From contig JBLIEI010000001.1 of assembly GCA_047633055.1 (NCBI GenBank), forward strand, positions 1 through 64,000: a stretch of 64,000 nucleotides of DNA, read 5' to 3'. Below the pieces are notes generated by a model. It worked only from the letters and a program-made list of their open reading frames with translations, did not search any database and was not told where the DNA came from. Source of the DNA: CALJFL01 sp047633055 (GTDB lineage Bacteria; Pseudomonadota; Gammaproteobacteria; Pseudomonadales; Halieaceae). The translations under genes and the position numbers were made by a program. Shown piece after piece: positions 35,106-44,011 of this stretch (positions are counted from its first letter, which is position 1; every line of letters starts with the position of its first letter).

Positions 35106-35429
35106 ATGAAAGGAAATATCACAGACCTGATGCAGCAGGCGCAGCAAATGCAGGCTGACATGCAAAAAGCTCAGGAAGAATTGGCATCTGCCGAAGTCGA
35201 GGGTCAGGCGGCGGCGGGCCTGGTAACGGTGATCATGACCGGTCGGCATGACATTAAGCGAGTGTCTATAGACGATTCAGTGTTTGGCGAAGACAAAGAG
35301 GTGCTTGAAGACCTGTTGGCTGCAGCGGTGAACGATGCCGTGCGCAAAGTGGAGGCCAGCAACAAAGACGCTATGTCTGGCCTGACCTCCGGTCTGAATC
35401 TCCCCGCCGGCTTTAAATTGCCGTTTTGA
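35106..35429 (+). CDS. YbaB/EbfC nucleoid-associated protein
   Basis: The 107-residue protein has the YbaB pattern: a helical N terminus (LMQQAQQMQADMQKAQEEL), the strand pair (GLVTVIMTGRHDIKRVSID) and a C-terminal helix before a Gly/Leu-rich tail. It binds DNA as a dimer; its role is linked to nucleoid structure and to RecR. It lies between dnaX and recR (gaps of 9 and 17 bases), the usual arrangement. Confidence 0.95.
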   Translation: MKGNITDLMQQAQQMQADMQKAQEELASAEVEGQAAAGLVTVIMTGRHDIKRVSIDDSVFGEDKEVLEDLLAAAVNDAVRKVEASNKDAMSGLTSGLNLPAGFKLPF

Positions 35430-35446
35430 AAGTTTAAGATCTGCCC

Positions 35447-36052
35447 ATGAAATTCAGCCCCTCTTTGGAAAACCTCATGGACGCACTGCGGTGCCTGCCT
35501 GGAGTCGGTCCAAAGTCAGCCCAGCGTATGACCCTGCATTTGCTGGAGCGTGACCGGGACGGCGCCAGCGAACTTGCCCAGGCACTCCAGGTCGCTGTCG
35601 AACGCATTGATCACTGTGTCAGGTGCAGAAATTTTACCGAGTTGGAGGTCTGCGAACTTTGCTCAGATGTGCGTCGAGACCAGAAAACTATTTGCGTGGT
35701 GGAAACCCCGGCCGATGTATTGGCCATAGAACAAAGCGGCAGCTACCGTGGAGTCTACTTTGTGCTGATGGGGCATCTATCGCCTATCGATGGCATTGGT
35801 CCCGAAGAAATTGGCCTGGACAGATTTCAGGCCAGGGTCATTTCTGACGAGATCGAAGAGGTGATTCTAGCGACCAATCCGACGGTAGAGGGTGAGGCTA
35901 CGGCCTATTACCTCACTGAGCAACTCGCGCGGGAAGGCATAAAAATGTCGCGTATCGCCCATGGCGTGCCACTGGGCGGTGAGCTGGAGTATGTGGATGG
36001 CACCACCTTGGCGCATGCACTCACTGGACGTCGACCTATGGAGCGAGAATAG
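35447..36052 (+). CDS. recR: Recombination mediator RecR
   Basis: RecR works with RecO (and RecF) to load RecA on gapped, SSB-coated DNA. The 201-residue protein shows the helix-hairpin-helix (LPGVGPKSAQRM), a four-cysteine zinc finger (CVRCRNF...CELCSD), the Toprim domain (ICVVETPADVLAIEQ) and the C-terminal ATNPTVEGEATA and Walker-like region. The next gene, rnd, begins two bases after its stop. Confidence 0.97.
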   Translation: MKFSPSLENLMDALRCLPGVGPKSAQRMTLHLLERDRDGASELAQALQVAVERIDHCVRCRNFTELEVCELCSDVRRDQKTICVVETPADVLAIEQSGSYRGVYFVLMGHLSPIDGIGPEEIGLDRFQARVISDEIEEVILATNPTVEGEATAYYLTEQLAREGIKMSRIAHGVPLGGELEYVDGTTLAHALTGRRPMERE

Positions 36053-36054
36053 TA

Positions 36055-37167
36055 ATGGAATGGCAGCTGATTGAATCAGACCAGGATCTGGCACGTGTTA
36101 TCACTGAGGCGGGGCCAGTGGACAGCGTGATGGTCGATACCGAGTTTATGCGCCGCAACACCTTTTTTCCTCAGGTGGCGTTGGTTCAACTTTCATTCGG
36201 AGACACCGCCTGGTTAATTGATCCATTACTGATTAGCGATCCCGGGCCACTGGCCAAGCTCTTGATAGACCCATCTGTTATTAAAGTACTGCATTCTGTG
36301 AGTGAAGATCTGGAAGTCTTTCAGCGTTGGCTAGGCGTTATGCCAGCGCCCTTGTTTGATACTCAGCGGGCCGCTGCAATGCTCGATATGGGCTTTGGTC
36401 TTGGTTATGGTGCATTGGTCAATACAGTGTGTGAAGTGGAACTGGAAAAAGGGGAGACCCGTTCCGACTGGTTGCAGCGACCCTTGCGTGAGGCACAGTG
36501 TCACTATGCTGCCCAGGATGTGACCTATTTGCATACGGTCTACCAGGAGTTGGCCAGGCGCTGCCGAGAGCACCATAAGTTCGACTGGGTGCTCGCCGAT
36601 GGCGAGGATGCGGTCGCCGGGCTCGCGTCCAAAGACCATGGCTATTTCAAACGAATTAAATCTGCCTGGAAACTAAATAGCCGGCAGTTGGCTAGACTAA
36701 TGGCCGTTTGCGAGTGGCGGGAAGAGACTGCCCGCAGTCGTGATAAGCCGCGGAGCTGGATTATCGACGATAAGGCTTGTCTGCAACTGGCCCAATTCGC
36801 ACCGGAAACGCTCGCCGATTTACAGTTACAAGGTGAGTTACCCTCGGCGGTAGTTAGGCGCTACGGAGAGACCCTACTTAATATTGTGGGTCAACAATCA
36901 GAGTTGTCCGAGGATTCGCTGCCTGCACGTCTGCCAGAGCCGATGTCTGCTACTCAGCGTAATCGTGTGAAATTACTGAAAAAGAAAGTCGAGCAAATTG
37001 CCAAAACACTGACCACAGTGCCGCAAATTCTGATGGCAGCCAAAGATTACGAGGCGCTGTTGCGTGAGGCTGAAGGCGTGGACATTGAGTTGCCCCGACC
37101 TTGGCAGGGTTGGCGTAAAACGCTTGTCGTAACGCCGTTGCGCGAGTATCTGGCGGATGTAAGCTGA
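36055..37167 (+). CDS. rnd: Ribonuclease D
   Basis: This is a 3'-5' exoribonuclease that trims tRNA and other small-RNA precursors. The DEDDy exonuclease domain is complete: DTEFMRR (Exo I), HSVSEDLEVF (Exo II) and YAAQDVTYLHTVY (Exo III). A first HRDC domain follows around residues 205-285 (LNSRQLARLMAVCEWREE), then a second, more divergent one. The length of 370 residues is normal. It sits in the recR-rnd-ycgL-ycgN run. Confidence 0.95.
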   Translation: MEWQLIESDQDLARVITEAGPVDSVMVDTEFMRRNTFFPQVALVQLSFGDTAWLIDPLLISDPGPLAKLLIDPSVIKVLHSVSEDLEVFQRWLGVMPAPLFDTQRAAAMLDMGFGLGYGALVNTVCEVELEKGETRSDWLQRPLREAQCHYAAQDVTYLHTVYQELARRCREHHKFDWVLADGEDAVAGLASKDHGYFKRIKSAWKLNSRQLARLMAVCEWREETARSRDKPRSWIIDDKACLQLAQFAPETLADLQLQGELPSAVVRRYGETLLNIVGQQSELSEDSLPARLPEPMSATQRNRVKLLKKKVEQIAKTLTTVPQILMAAKDYEALLREAEGVDIELPRPWQGWRKTLVVTPLREYLADVS

Positions 37168-37439
37168 TGAGAATAATATGCCAGATTTTTAAGGGCCCCC
37201 GTAAACCGGGCTCGTACTTATATGTTGATAAGGTGCAGGGCGTGGAGGCCGTGCCGGAGCTGTTGCTAAAGCAGTTTGGTGAGCTAGAGGAGGTGATGAC
37301 CCTGCTGCTCTCACCGAAGCAAAAATTGGCTCGGGTTTCGGTTCAGGACGTTATGGATGGCATTCGCGAACACGGTTTTTTCCTGCAAATGCCTCCGGGA
37401 GAGAAAGACCATGTGTGGCAGCGTTCTGCTGATGGATAA
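37167..37439 (+). CDS. YcgL-domain protein
   Basis: The 90-residue protein has the YcgL signature (ICQIFKGPRKPGSYLYV at the start, FGELEEVMTLLLSP and a C-terminal GFFLQMPP). YcgL has a compact alpha/beta fold and no established function. It overlaps the last base of the rnd stop (TGATG) and overlaps the following ycgN-type gene, so all three are probably translated together. Confidence 0.93.
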   Translation: MRIICQIFKGPRKPGSYLYVDKVQGVEAVPELLLKQFGELEEVMTLLLSPKQKLARVSVQDVMDGIREHGFFLQMPPGEKDHVWQRSADG

Positions 37440-37869
37440 CTGGTTTAACGAGCTGTCGTTGGAACAACTGAATCAGCAGCAATGGGAGTCATTGTGTGAT
37501 GGCTGCGCCAAATGCTGCCTCCATAAGCTCGAAGACGTGGACAGCGGTGAAGTTCATTATACAAAAGTTCGCTGCCGCTATCTCGATGAGGATAGTTGTC
37601 GCTGCAGCGACTACTCGCGCCGTTCTATCCTGGTGCCGAATTGCATAGCATTGAGCCCGGAAAATACCCGCGAGTTTGACTGGTTACCCAGCACTTGCGC
37701 CTATCGATTGCGGTCGCAAGGCGAGCCTTTGCCCGAATGGCATCCATTGGTCAGCGGCACCAATGACACCGTTCACCGAGCCGGAATATCGATCAAGGGG
37801 CGCGCCATTTCAGATGAATATGTTCATCCCGACGGCTATGATGAGCACGTAATTTCTTGGGTGGAATAG
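37411..37869 (+). CDS. YcgN-family cysteine-cluster protein
   Basis: The family has a metal-binding cysteine cluster (CxxCxxCC-type with later cysteines) of unknown role. Here it reads LCDGCAKCCLHKLED, then CRYLDEDSCRCSDYSRR, VPNCIAL and STCAYRL, followed by WHPLVSGT. The start at 37411 gives 152 residues and is preceded by GGGAGAG at good spacing; an internal ATG at 37432 lacks a ribosome-binding site. The reading frame overlaps the end of the ycgL-type gene by 29 bases. Confidence 0.92.
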   Translation: MCGSVLLMDNWFNELSLEQLNQQQWESLCDGCAKCCLHKLEDVDSGEVHYTKVRCRYLDEDSCRCSDYSRRSILVPNCIALSPENTREFDWLPSTCAYRLRSQGEPLPEWHPLVSGTNDTVHRAGISIKGRAISDEYVHPDGYDEHVISWVE

Positions 37870-37879
37870 GGGATACTTA

Positions 37880-38260
37880 GTGCTGGATGCAAGTTCTTAT
37901 CTCACCGCGATGAACCTGTATTGCGGCGCAGCATGTGCGGCGATCCTGCTTCTGCTGTGGTGGCTCAGACGCAGTTGGCGTCCAGCCTGGTTGGCATTTG
38001 CCGCGCTGGTTGCTGCTGCTTTGTTACTGACACCGGCTTTTCCTCAGGAGGGAGTTTCCACCCTCGCCCCAGCATTGATCGTCGCTGCTTTTCAGATTTT
38101 AACGCATGGTCCGGAAGCGGCAGAACACGCCGTGCGCCCGCTTACTTTCATGCTGGGCTTGGCGGTTGTTGTCGCATTACTGTTGCGTTTTACGGTATTT
38201 CGCTCGCGTGGATCGAAGCAGCTCGTCAGCCCCGGTACCGGCAAATCTGAACCCCACTAA
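37880..38260 (+). CDS. Hypothetical membrane protein
   Basis: The protein has 126 residues with about three to four hydrophobic segments (around residues 10-28, 36-52, 60-75 and 88-104) and a basic tail. I do not recognise the family. Start GTG at 37880 follows GGATA. It sits eleven bases after the ycgN-type gene and one base before the VWA gene, so it probably belongs to the VWA-MoxR unit; a membrane partner for that unit is a reasonable guess only. Confidence 0.7.
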   Translation: MLDASSYLTAMNLYCGAACAAILLLLWWLRRSWRPAWLAFAALVAAALLLTPAFPQEGVSTLAPALIVAAFQILTHGPEAAEHAVRPLTFMLGLAVVVALLLRFTVFRSRGSKQLVSPGTGKSEPH

Positions 38261-38261
38261 A

Positions 38262-39761
38262 ATGTATCGTTCTCGTTGCTCAGGCTTTCTTAAAGGGGTG
38301 GTTTCGGCGCTGTGCCTAATACTGTCCGTGCCTGTATTTGCTGAAGGTATCCGTACCCCTGATCTACGGCTTATCATTGATATTTCCGAGACAGCGCTGG
38401 GTGCAGAGCAGGATTTACGATTGGGACAGTCACTGGCGGCATTGGTGAGACTTCTGCCTGAGGGGTCCCAGGTAGGGATTTGGACCTTCGACGAGACCGT
38501 TGAGCAGTTGGCACCGGTTAAAGCGGTAGACGATAGCTGGAAAGAGGCTGCGGCCCTCGCCTTAGTCAGGGTGAAGAGTCGTGGTAGTGGCAGCGATATC
38601 CCCGCAGCCCTGGCAGCGGCCAGCGCAATTTTACCCGCGCCTAACGCGAATTATGACACCAGTATTATCTTGCTTACCAGCGGCCGGCTAGCGGTGTCTT
38701 CCTCGCCCATGACTAATGCCAATGCCGCGCGCGAACTGATTCAAAAACGGGCTCCCGCACTCGCCTCGCAAGGTATTCCTGTGCACACTATCGCGGTTTC
38801 GAAAGACGCCGACAGGATTTTTCTTGCTAATTTAGCCCGGCTCACGGGGGGGCTGGCTGTGCGCGCGCGGTCGTCGGGGGAGCTTGCTAGCTCACTGCTG
38901 CGATTGCTGCAGACGATATCCCCTGTGTCTACTTTACCTATCGATAAAAGTCGTTTCAATGTAGATGAAAGTGTTGAGGTTTTTACTCTGCTGTTAACGG
39001 GTGGTGCCACGCTGAATCATATCGCTCTGTATTCTCCAGATGGCGATAGAGTGACTCGGGAGCAGAGCCCGCCTGGTATGCGCTGGTTCGGCAACGACCT
39101 GTTTACGCTGATTACTGTCAGTAAGCCTCAAGTAGGCCTATGGAAATTCAAAGCAGCTGATGATGCAGAAGCTCAGGTTCGTGTTCAGTCTCCATTGCAG
39201 TTGCAAATTGCCCCATCCCTCAGTGTAATCCCAGTGGGTGTCACAACTGAGCTGACACTGCAACTCGTACTCGCAGGAAAAACGCTCGATTCTGTGGCGC
39301 TGTACTCACAATTTGAAGTCTCACTCGCGGTTGTTAATTCTACTGGCGTTATCGAGGCCTTACCAGCGGATCTGGTTGCCGTGAAGGTGTCTGAAGCAGG
39401 CTATGTGCTGAGTCTGCCAGCCTTGAAACAGGCCGGTAGCCATGTGTTTAAAATTGGCTTGCGCGGGGAGGGTGTGCAGCGCGAATTACCCGTATATGTA
39501 ACGGCAGTCGCTGCTAATCCGCGCGAGATAATCTCTACTCGCGTGGAGGATGTCCCGGAGGTAGACCTGAAAATACCGGCAATTCGATTTGCCGTGCTAA
39601 CAGTGATCGCCCTGGCGGTTCTGCTGATGGTGCTGCGGCGGCGGAGACAGCGTAAACTGGCGCTTTGGCAGCAGCGATTCAGCGATCCAGAAGGCAAGGG
39701 ACGCAGTGGGTTGTTTCCGGGTATTCGCGCCGAGGTCAAAAGGGACAATAAGCGTTCTTGA
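38262..39761 (+). CDS. VWA-domain protein, TIGR03503-like, membrane-anchored
   Basis: The 499-residue protein has a signal peptide (residues about 1-27, ending VFAEG) and a von Willebrand A domain from about residue 33 (LRLIIDISETALG). Beta-rich domains follow, then one C-terminal membrane helix near residues 455-475 with a basic cytoplasmic tail (RRRRQRKLALW). The metal site motif DxSxS is altered to DISET, in which Thr can still serve. Topology suggests a periplasmic protein anchored in the inner membrane. The start at 38262 was chosen because the frame upstream overlaps the previous gene and the signal peptide begins here. The MoxR ATPase gene follows. Confidence 0.78.
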   Translation: MYRSRCSGFLKGVVSALCLILSVPVFAEGIRTPDLRLIIDISETALGAEQDLRLGQSLAALVRLLPEGSQVGIWTFDETVEQLAPVKAVDDSWKEAAALALVRVKSRGSGSDIPAALAAASAILPAPNANYDTSIILLTSGRLAVSSSPMTNANAARELIQKRAPALASQGIPVHTIAVSKDADRIFLANLARLTGGLAVRARSSGELASSLLRLLQTISPVSTLPIDKSRFNVDESVEVFTLLLTGGATLNHIALYSPDGDRVTREQSPPGMRWFGNDLFTLITVSKPQVGLWKFKAADDAEAQVRVQSPLQLQIAPSLSVIPVGVTTELTLQLVLAGKTLDSVALYSQFEVSLAVVNSTGVIEALPADLVAVKVSEAGYVLSLPALKQAGSHVFKIGLRGEGVQRELPVYVTAVAANPREIISTRVEDVPEVDLKIPAIRFAVLTVIALAVLLMVLRRRRQRKLALWQQRFSDPEGKGRSGLFPGIRAEVKRDNKRS

Positions 39762-39825
39762 TTCAACCCTCGCCAATCGGTACCCTTGTGCGCTTTCGAA
39801 TAAACTACGAGTGACTTTTCAGACT

Positions 39826-40671
39826 ATGAAATTCCAGGGAACAGAACGATACGTAGCCACAGACGACTTACGCATGTCAGTAAATGCCGCGGTAACACTG
39901 GAGCGTCCTCTCTTAATCAAGGGTGAGCCCGGTACTGGTAAGACTATGCTCGCCGAGGAAGTGGCGCTTGGTTTGGGCAAGCGACTCATCCAGTGGCACA
40001 TCAAGTCCACTACTAAAGCTCAGCAGGGTCTGTATGAATATGATGCAGTGTCACGCTTGCGTGACTCCCAGCTTGGCGATGGTAAAGTTCACGATATCGG
40101 TAATTACATCAAGCGCGGCAAGCTCTGGGATGCCTTTGCGGCTGATGAGCAGGTTGTATTGCTGATTGATGAGGTAGATAAAGCGGATATAGAATTTCCC
40201 AATGATCTGCTGGTGGAGCTCGATCGCATGGAGTTCTTTGTCTACGAGACTGGAGAGACCATCAAGGCCAAGCATCGCCCAATCATAATAATCACCAGTA
40301 ACAATGAGAAGGAACTGCCTGACGCTTTCCTGCGCCGCTGCTTTTTTCACTTCATCACCTTCCCCGATCGCGATACGATGCGAGAGATCATTGATGTGCA
40401 CTACCCGAATATCACTCAAGACCTGGTGCAAGAGGCTCTGGAGGTATTCTTTGATGTTCGCGCCATTCCTGGCCTGAAGAAAAAACCATCTACCTCTGAA
40501 TTGATCGATTGGCTTAAGTTATTGATGGCCGATGATATTCCCGACGAAATCCTCAAGGAGCGAGACCACACCAAGGCCATTCCGCCACTGTACGGGGCAC
40601 TGCTGAAAAATGAGCAGGACGTCCATTTGCTCGAACGCCTTGCCTTTATGCATCGACGGGAAACTCGCTAA
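39826..40671 (+). CDS. MoxR-family AAA+ ATPase
   Basis: The protein has 281 residues with Walker A GEPGTGKTM (near residue 37), Walker B VLLIDEVDKAD, sensor ITSNNEKELPDAFLRR and the helical lid. MoxR ATPases act with VWA-domain partners as chaperones for cofactor insertion or complex assembly; the substrate here is unknown. The start at 39826 gives the normal N terminus (MKFQGTERYVATDDLR), whereas the longer frame overlaps the VWA gene. The CoxE-like partner gene begins four bases after its stop. Confidence 0.92.
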   Translation: MKFQGTERYVATDDLRMSVNAAVTLERPLLIKGEPGTGKTMLAEEVALGLGKRLIQWHIKSTTKAQQGLYEYDAVSRLRDSQLGDGKVHDIGNYIKRGKLWDAFAADEQVVLLIDEVDKADIEFPNDLLVELDRMEFFVYETGETIKAKHRPIIIITSNNEKELPDAFLRRCFFHFITFPDRDTMREIIDVHYPNITQDLVQEALEVFFDVRAIPGLKKKPSTSELIDWLKLLMADDIPDEILKERDHTKAIPPLYGALLKNEQDVHLLERLAFMHRRETR

Positions 40672-40675
40672 CAGC

Positions 40676-41851
40676 ATGTTAATTAACTTCTTTCACGGTC
40701 TGCGGGATTCCGGAGTGCCGGTGACTACGCGCGAACTGCTGGACCTGATGGACGGTCTCGAAAAGCATATTGCGTTTGGCGATATAGACGATTTTTACTA
40801 TTTCAGCCGTACCTGTATGGTCAAGGATGAGAAGTACTTTGACCGTTTTGACAAAGCGTTTGGTATGCATTTCCAGCAGTTAGAGGCTCTCGACGACATC
40901 ATAGAAGCGTTGATCCCGGACGACTGGTTGCGCAGCGAATTCATGAAAAATCTGTCTGAGGAAGAAAAGGCAAAAATCGAGTCCCTAGGTGGTTTGGAAA
41001 AACTGATTGAGGAATTTAAAAAGCGACTCGAAGAACAGAAGAAACGTCACCAGGGTGGCAACAAGTGGGTTGGCACTGGCGGCACCTCGCCTTTTGGTCA
41101 GGAGGGTTATCATCCTGAAGGTATTCGGGTAGGGCCCAATGGCAAAAATAAGCGAGCGGTTAAGGTCTGGGACAAGCGAGAGTTCAAAAACCTGGATGAC
41201 TCGGTGGAATTGGGTACCCGCAATATCAAAATGGCCATGCGACGCCTGCGGAAATTTGCTCGCACGGGCGCGGCAGATGAACTGGACCTGGACGATACAA
41301 TCAGTTCTACAGCCCGTAACGCCGGCTTTCTGGATATTAAAATGGTGCCCGAGCGGCACAACGCGGTAAAGGTCCTACTTTTCTTTGACGTCGGTGGCTC
41401 CATGGATCCCCACGTTAAAGTCTGTGAGGAGCTGTTTTCGGCGGCCCGCACCGAGTTCAAACATATGGAGTACTTTTATTTCCATAACTTTCTCTACGAG
41501 AATGTGTGGCGCAATAATGTTCGGCGGCACAATGAGAGTATGCCGCTGCTGGATGTATTGCATAAGTACAGCCATGACTACAAGATCATTTTCGTCGGTG
41601 ATGCCTCTATGTCACCCTACGAGATAATGCAGCCCGGTGGGTCGGTGGAGCACTGGAATGAAGAGCCGGGTGAGCTCTGGATGCGGCGCCTGCGGGAAAC
41701 TTATGAAAAAGTAATTTGGATTAATCCGGTACCGGAAGCGGAGTGGGAATATACCCAATCCATCGCCATTACCAATCAGCTGCTGGATAAAAAAATGTAT
41801 CCTCTGAGCCTTAAGGGTCTGGAGGAAGGTATGCGGTACCTGTCTAAATAA
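40676..41851 (+). CDS. CoxE-like VWA-domain protein
   Basis: The 391-residue protein has a helical N-terminal half with a charged linker (LEEFKKRLEEQKKRHQGG) and a C-terminal VWA domain. Its metal site begins FFDVGGSMD, where the first Ser of DxSxS is Gly. It lacks signal peptide and membrane segments, so it should be cytoplasmic and the direct partner of the MoxR ATPase encoded upstream. The pair resembles CoxD-CoxE-type maturation systems, but no CO dehydrogenase is near. The gene meets trmH-type gene end to end without a gap. Confidence 0.87.
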   Translation: MLINFFHGLRDSGVPVTTRELLDLMDGLEKHIAFGDIDDFYYFSRTCMVKDEKYFDRFDKAFGMHFQQLEALDDIIEALIPDDWLRSEFMKNLSEEEKAKIESLGGLEKLIEEFKKRLEEQKKRHQGGNKWVGTGGTSPFGQEGYHPEGIRVGPNGKNKRAVKVWDKREFKNLDDSVELGTRNIKMAMRRLRKFARTGAADELDLDDTISSTARNAGFLDIKMVPERHNAVKVLLFFDVGGSMDPHVKVCEELFSAARTEFKHMEYFYFHNFLYENVWRNNVRRHNESMPLLDVLHKYSHDYKIIFVGDASMSPYEIMQPGGSVEHWNEEPGELWMRRLRETYEKVIWINPVPEAEWEYTQSIAITNQLLDKKMYPLSLKGLEEGMRYLSK

Positions 41852-42643
41852 TTATTTTGCCAGAGCCGCGCTGTAGGCCACCAGACTCGCGCTTACAGCC
41901 ACGTTAAGCGATTCAACCCCGTTGCGCATCGGAATAGATAATCTTTGATTGCAGAGCGCGCGCACCGCTTCTGACACGCCCTCGCTCTCACTTCCCAATA
42001 CAAATACGGTATGCCCGGACGATTCATACTCAAATAGTGACGTTTCGGCAGAGGCTTCTAACGAGCACACGGTGACATTGTTGGCGCGGTATTCCTGCAA
42101 TATTTCCGGTAACGATTGGCACGTTAGCATTGGAGCCCGGTAAATTGTGCCGGCGCTGGCCTTGATCACCAGTGGGCCGAGGGCGGCACATCCGCGCTCG
42201 GGGTAGATAATACCGTCTATTGCTCCAGCCGCGGCAGAGCGAATAATCATGCCCAGGTTTTGCGGGTTGGTAATACCGTCTAGTGCCAGTAGTCGTCGTC
42301 CCGACATGCCTGCCAAACCCGAGAGGTAATCAATGGCATCACTGAACTCGGGACAGATAATGTCTGCTGCCACGCCTTGATCCTGGCGGCCATTGCGGGA
42401 GATTCTCGCTAGAGCCGCTCGCGAGTGTTGCTGTATTGGAATTTCGCGACGTTCAGCTGTCGCTCGGATGTCTCGGATGGTGCCGTCCTCGCGATTGCTG
42501 TCGGCAATGTGCACGGCATAACAAGGCAGCGAATTGTTCTGCAGTGCCTCCAGCACACTCTTTCTACCGTAGATAGTCAACAGTCCGCGAAAAAAGGCCT
42601 TCTTTTCACGATAGCTCGCCGCGTCAGTTTTATTGTCAGTCAT
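41852..42643 (-). CDS. TrmH/SpoU-family RNA 2'-O-methyltransferase
   Basis: The 263-residue protein has an N-terminal substrate-binding part and the SPOUT domain with its three motifs: LALDGITNPQNLGMIIRSA, FVLGSESEGVS and IPMRNGVESLNVAVSAS. These form the knotted SAM site. The relatives methylate ribose in rRNA (RlmB-type) or tRNA; which RNA is used here is not evident. The stop touches the stop of the VWA gene. Confidence 0.9.
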   Translation of the reverse strand: MTDNKTDAASYREKKAFFRGLLTIYGRKSVLEALQNNSLPCYAVHIADSNREDGTIRDIRATAERREIPIQQHSRAALARISRNGRQDQGVAADIICPEFSDAIDYLSGLAGMSGRRLLALDGITNPQNLGMIIRSAAAGAIDGIIYPERGCAALGPLVIKASAGTIYRAPMLTCQSLPEILQEYRANNVTVCSLEASAETSLFEYESSGHTVFVLGSESEGVSEAVRALCNQRLSIPMRNGVESLNVAVSASLVAYSAALAK

Positions 42644-42678
42644 GGGGGAACGCTTTAGTCTGGCCGGCCTTGGCTAGT

Positions 42679-43584
42679 CTAGGAGATCTTTTCGCTGCCC
42701 CTGGCCAGGCCAGTGACTCTTTCTGCGGACGCTTTCATGCGTGCGGCAATTTCTTCGATCTGAGCACCGCTAACAGGGTTGTCGAATGACCCCGCAACGA
42801 AACACATCACCGGAGTGTCCCGCTCGCCGAAAACCGGTACTGAAATTGTACTTACCTGGTAGCGCCCTCTGGGATCGATGCGATCCAGATGATATTGCTC
42901 GTCGCACAGTTGCTCCTGGTAGGTATTCGCTGCAGCTTCGAGTTCACTCAGGCTCCAGGATTCATGGATGCGGGTTAATTCTTTAGTAAGCTCTTCCTCA
43001 GCGCGGGTTTTAAGGGCAACTTCAAAGCCCCGTGCTCGAATGCCGATCACCGAAACACGCAGCTTTTGATCCAGTTTTTCGTTATAGCCGCCCCTCGCCT
43101 CATGTGCCCGTGTCAGCCAATCTTCCAATTGCTTGGCCGGAGAAAAAGCGGTGAAGCATGCAGCGATCGGAGCACTGTTGGGCAGTCGCAGTCCGAGTTG
43201 GAAGGAGTCTATCAGTGGCGAGGCGCGACCGTAGAGGGCGAGCAATACCATGTGCAGTTTGGACCGACCGGTAACCGCGAACCCGACATCAAGGTCGTTC
43301 TGTAGGCTTTCAAGCTCCGGGCGGGCGTACTCCAGTACCGGAAATTGCGCAAAAGCTGCGTTTCCTGCGGCGATAATAGAGGGGCCCAGGCGATAGGCTT
43401 TCGACTTTGGATCTTGGGCCAGAAATCCGTAACTTGCCATGGTAGTTAAAATCGCATGGCAAGTGGCCTTGTTGAGATTCAGGCGTCGTGTCATCTCGGT
43501 CAGGCCGAAGGCCTGATGAGGGTTTGCCATCAACAAATCCAGAATTGCCAGCGCGCGCGCTGTGGGCTGAGAAAAAAGAGCCAC
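42679..43584 (-). CDS. IclR-family transcriptional regulator
   Basis: The protein has 301 residues, with an N-terminal winged helix (ARALAILDLLMANPH...LTEMTRRLNLNKATCHAILTTM) and a C-terminal ligand-binding IclR domain (VGFAVTGRSK, then VISVPVFGE-like strands near residue 250). It starts with GTG at 43584 behind GAGGA. IclR proteins usually control a nearby catabolic operon, but no obvious target is adjacent; the gene diverges from a glutaredoxin-like gene. Confidence 0.92.
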   Translation of the reverse strand: MALFSQPTARALAILDLLMANPHQAFGLTEMTRRLNLNKATCHAILTTMASYGFLAQDPKSKAYRLGPSIIAAGNAAFAQFPVLEYARPELESLQNDLDVGFAVTGRSKLHMVLLALYGRASPLIDSFQLGLRLPNSAPIAACFTAFSPAKQLEDWLTRAHEARGGYNEKLDQKLRVSVIGIRARGFEVALKTRAEEELTKELTRIHESWSLSELEAAANTYQEQLCDEQYHLDRIDPRGRYQVSTISVPVFGERDTPVMCFVAGSFDNPVSGAQIEEIAARMKASAERVTGLARGSEKIS

Positions 43585-43767
43585 AAAGTTGTCCTCGAAT
43601 GCTGTTACATTGCAGTATAGATTGTTGTACTCTGTTTAGACACAATAGCGCCACATATGGCACTAACGCAAGTCTCTCGCCGCACAGCGAGCAAGGTGTC
43701 AGGCCAGCTCGCCAGTGGGAGTCTAACTGCTACAGAGAAGCGATTAAACCTTTAAAGAGCTCGATAT

Positions 43768-44010
43768 GTGAAGCTGACTTTATACGGCACCTCTGCCTGC
43801 CATCTCTGTGAGATCGCAGAACAAATGCTTACTGAGTGTCAAGGGGGTGGAATCCCGCTCGCTTACGAGAAAGTGGACATCAGTGATTCCGATGCCTTGT
43901 TTGAACGATACGGTGAGCGCATACCTGTCGTACGAGATGAAGTAGGGCGTGAGCTGGGCTGGCCCTTTCAGACGGCTGGACTTACTGCCTGGCTTGCTAA
44001 AAAAGTCTGA
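43768..44010 (+). CDS. Glutaredoxin-like DUF836 protein
   Basis: The 80-residue protein has a thioredoxin-type fold start (LTLYGTSACHLCEIAEQML) with the CxxC pair as CHLC, followed by VDISDSDALFERYGERIPV with the cis-Pro. It is a small thiol oxidoreductase candidate. The start is GTG at 43768, with AAGAG nine bases upstream. It is convergent with the universal stress gene, with stops one base apart. Confidence 0.87.
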   Translation: MKLTLYGTSACHLCEIAEQMLTECQGGGIPLAYEKVDISDSDALFERYGERIPVVRDEVGRELGWPFQTAGLTAWLAKKV

Positions 44011-44011
44011 G

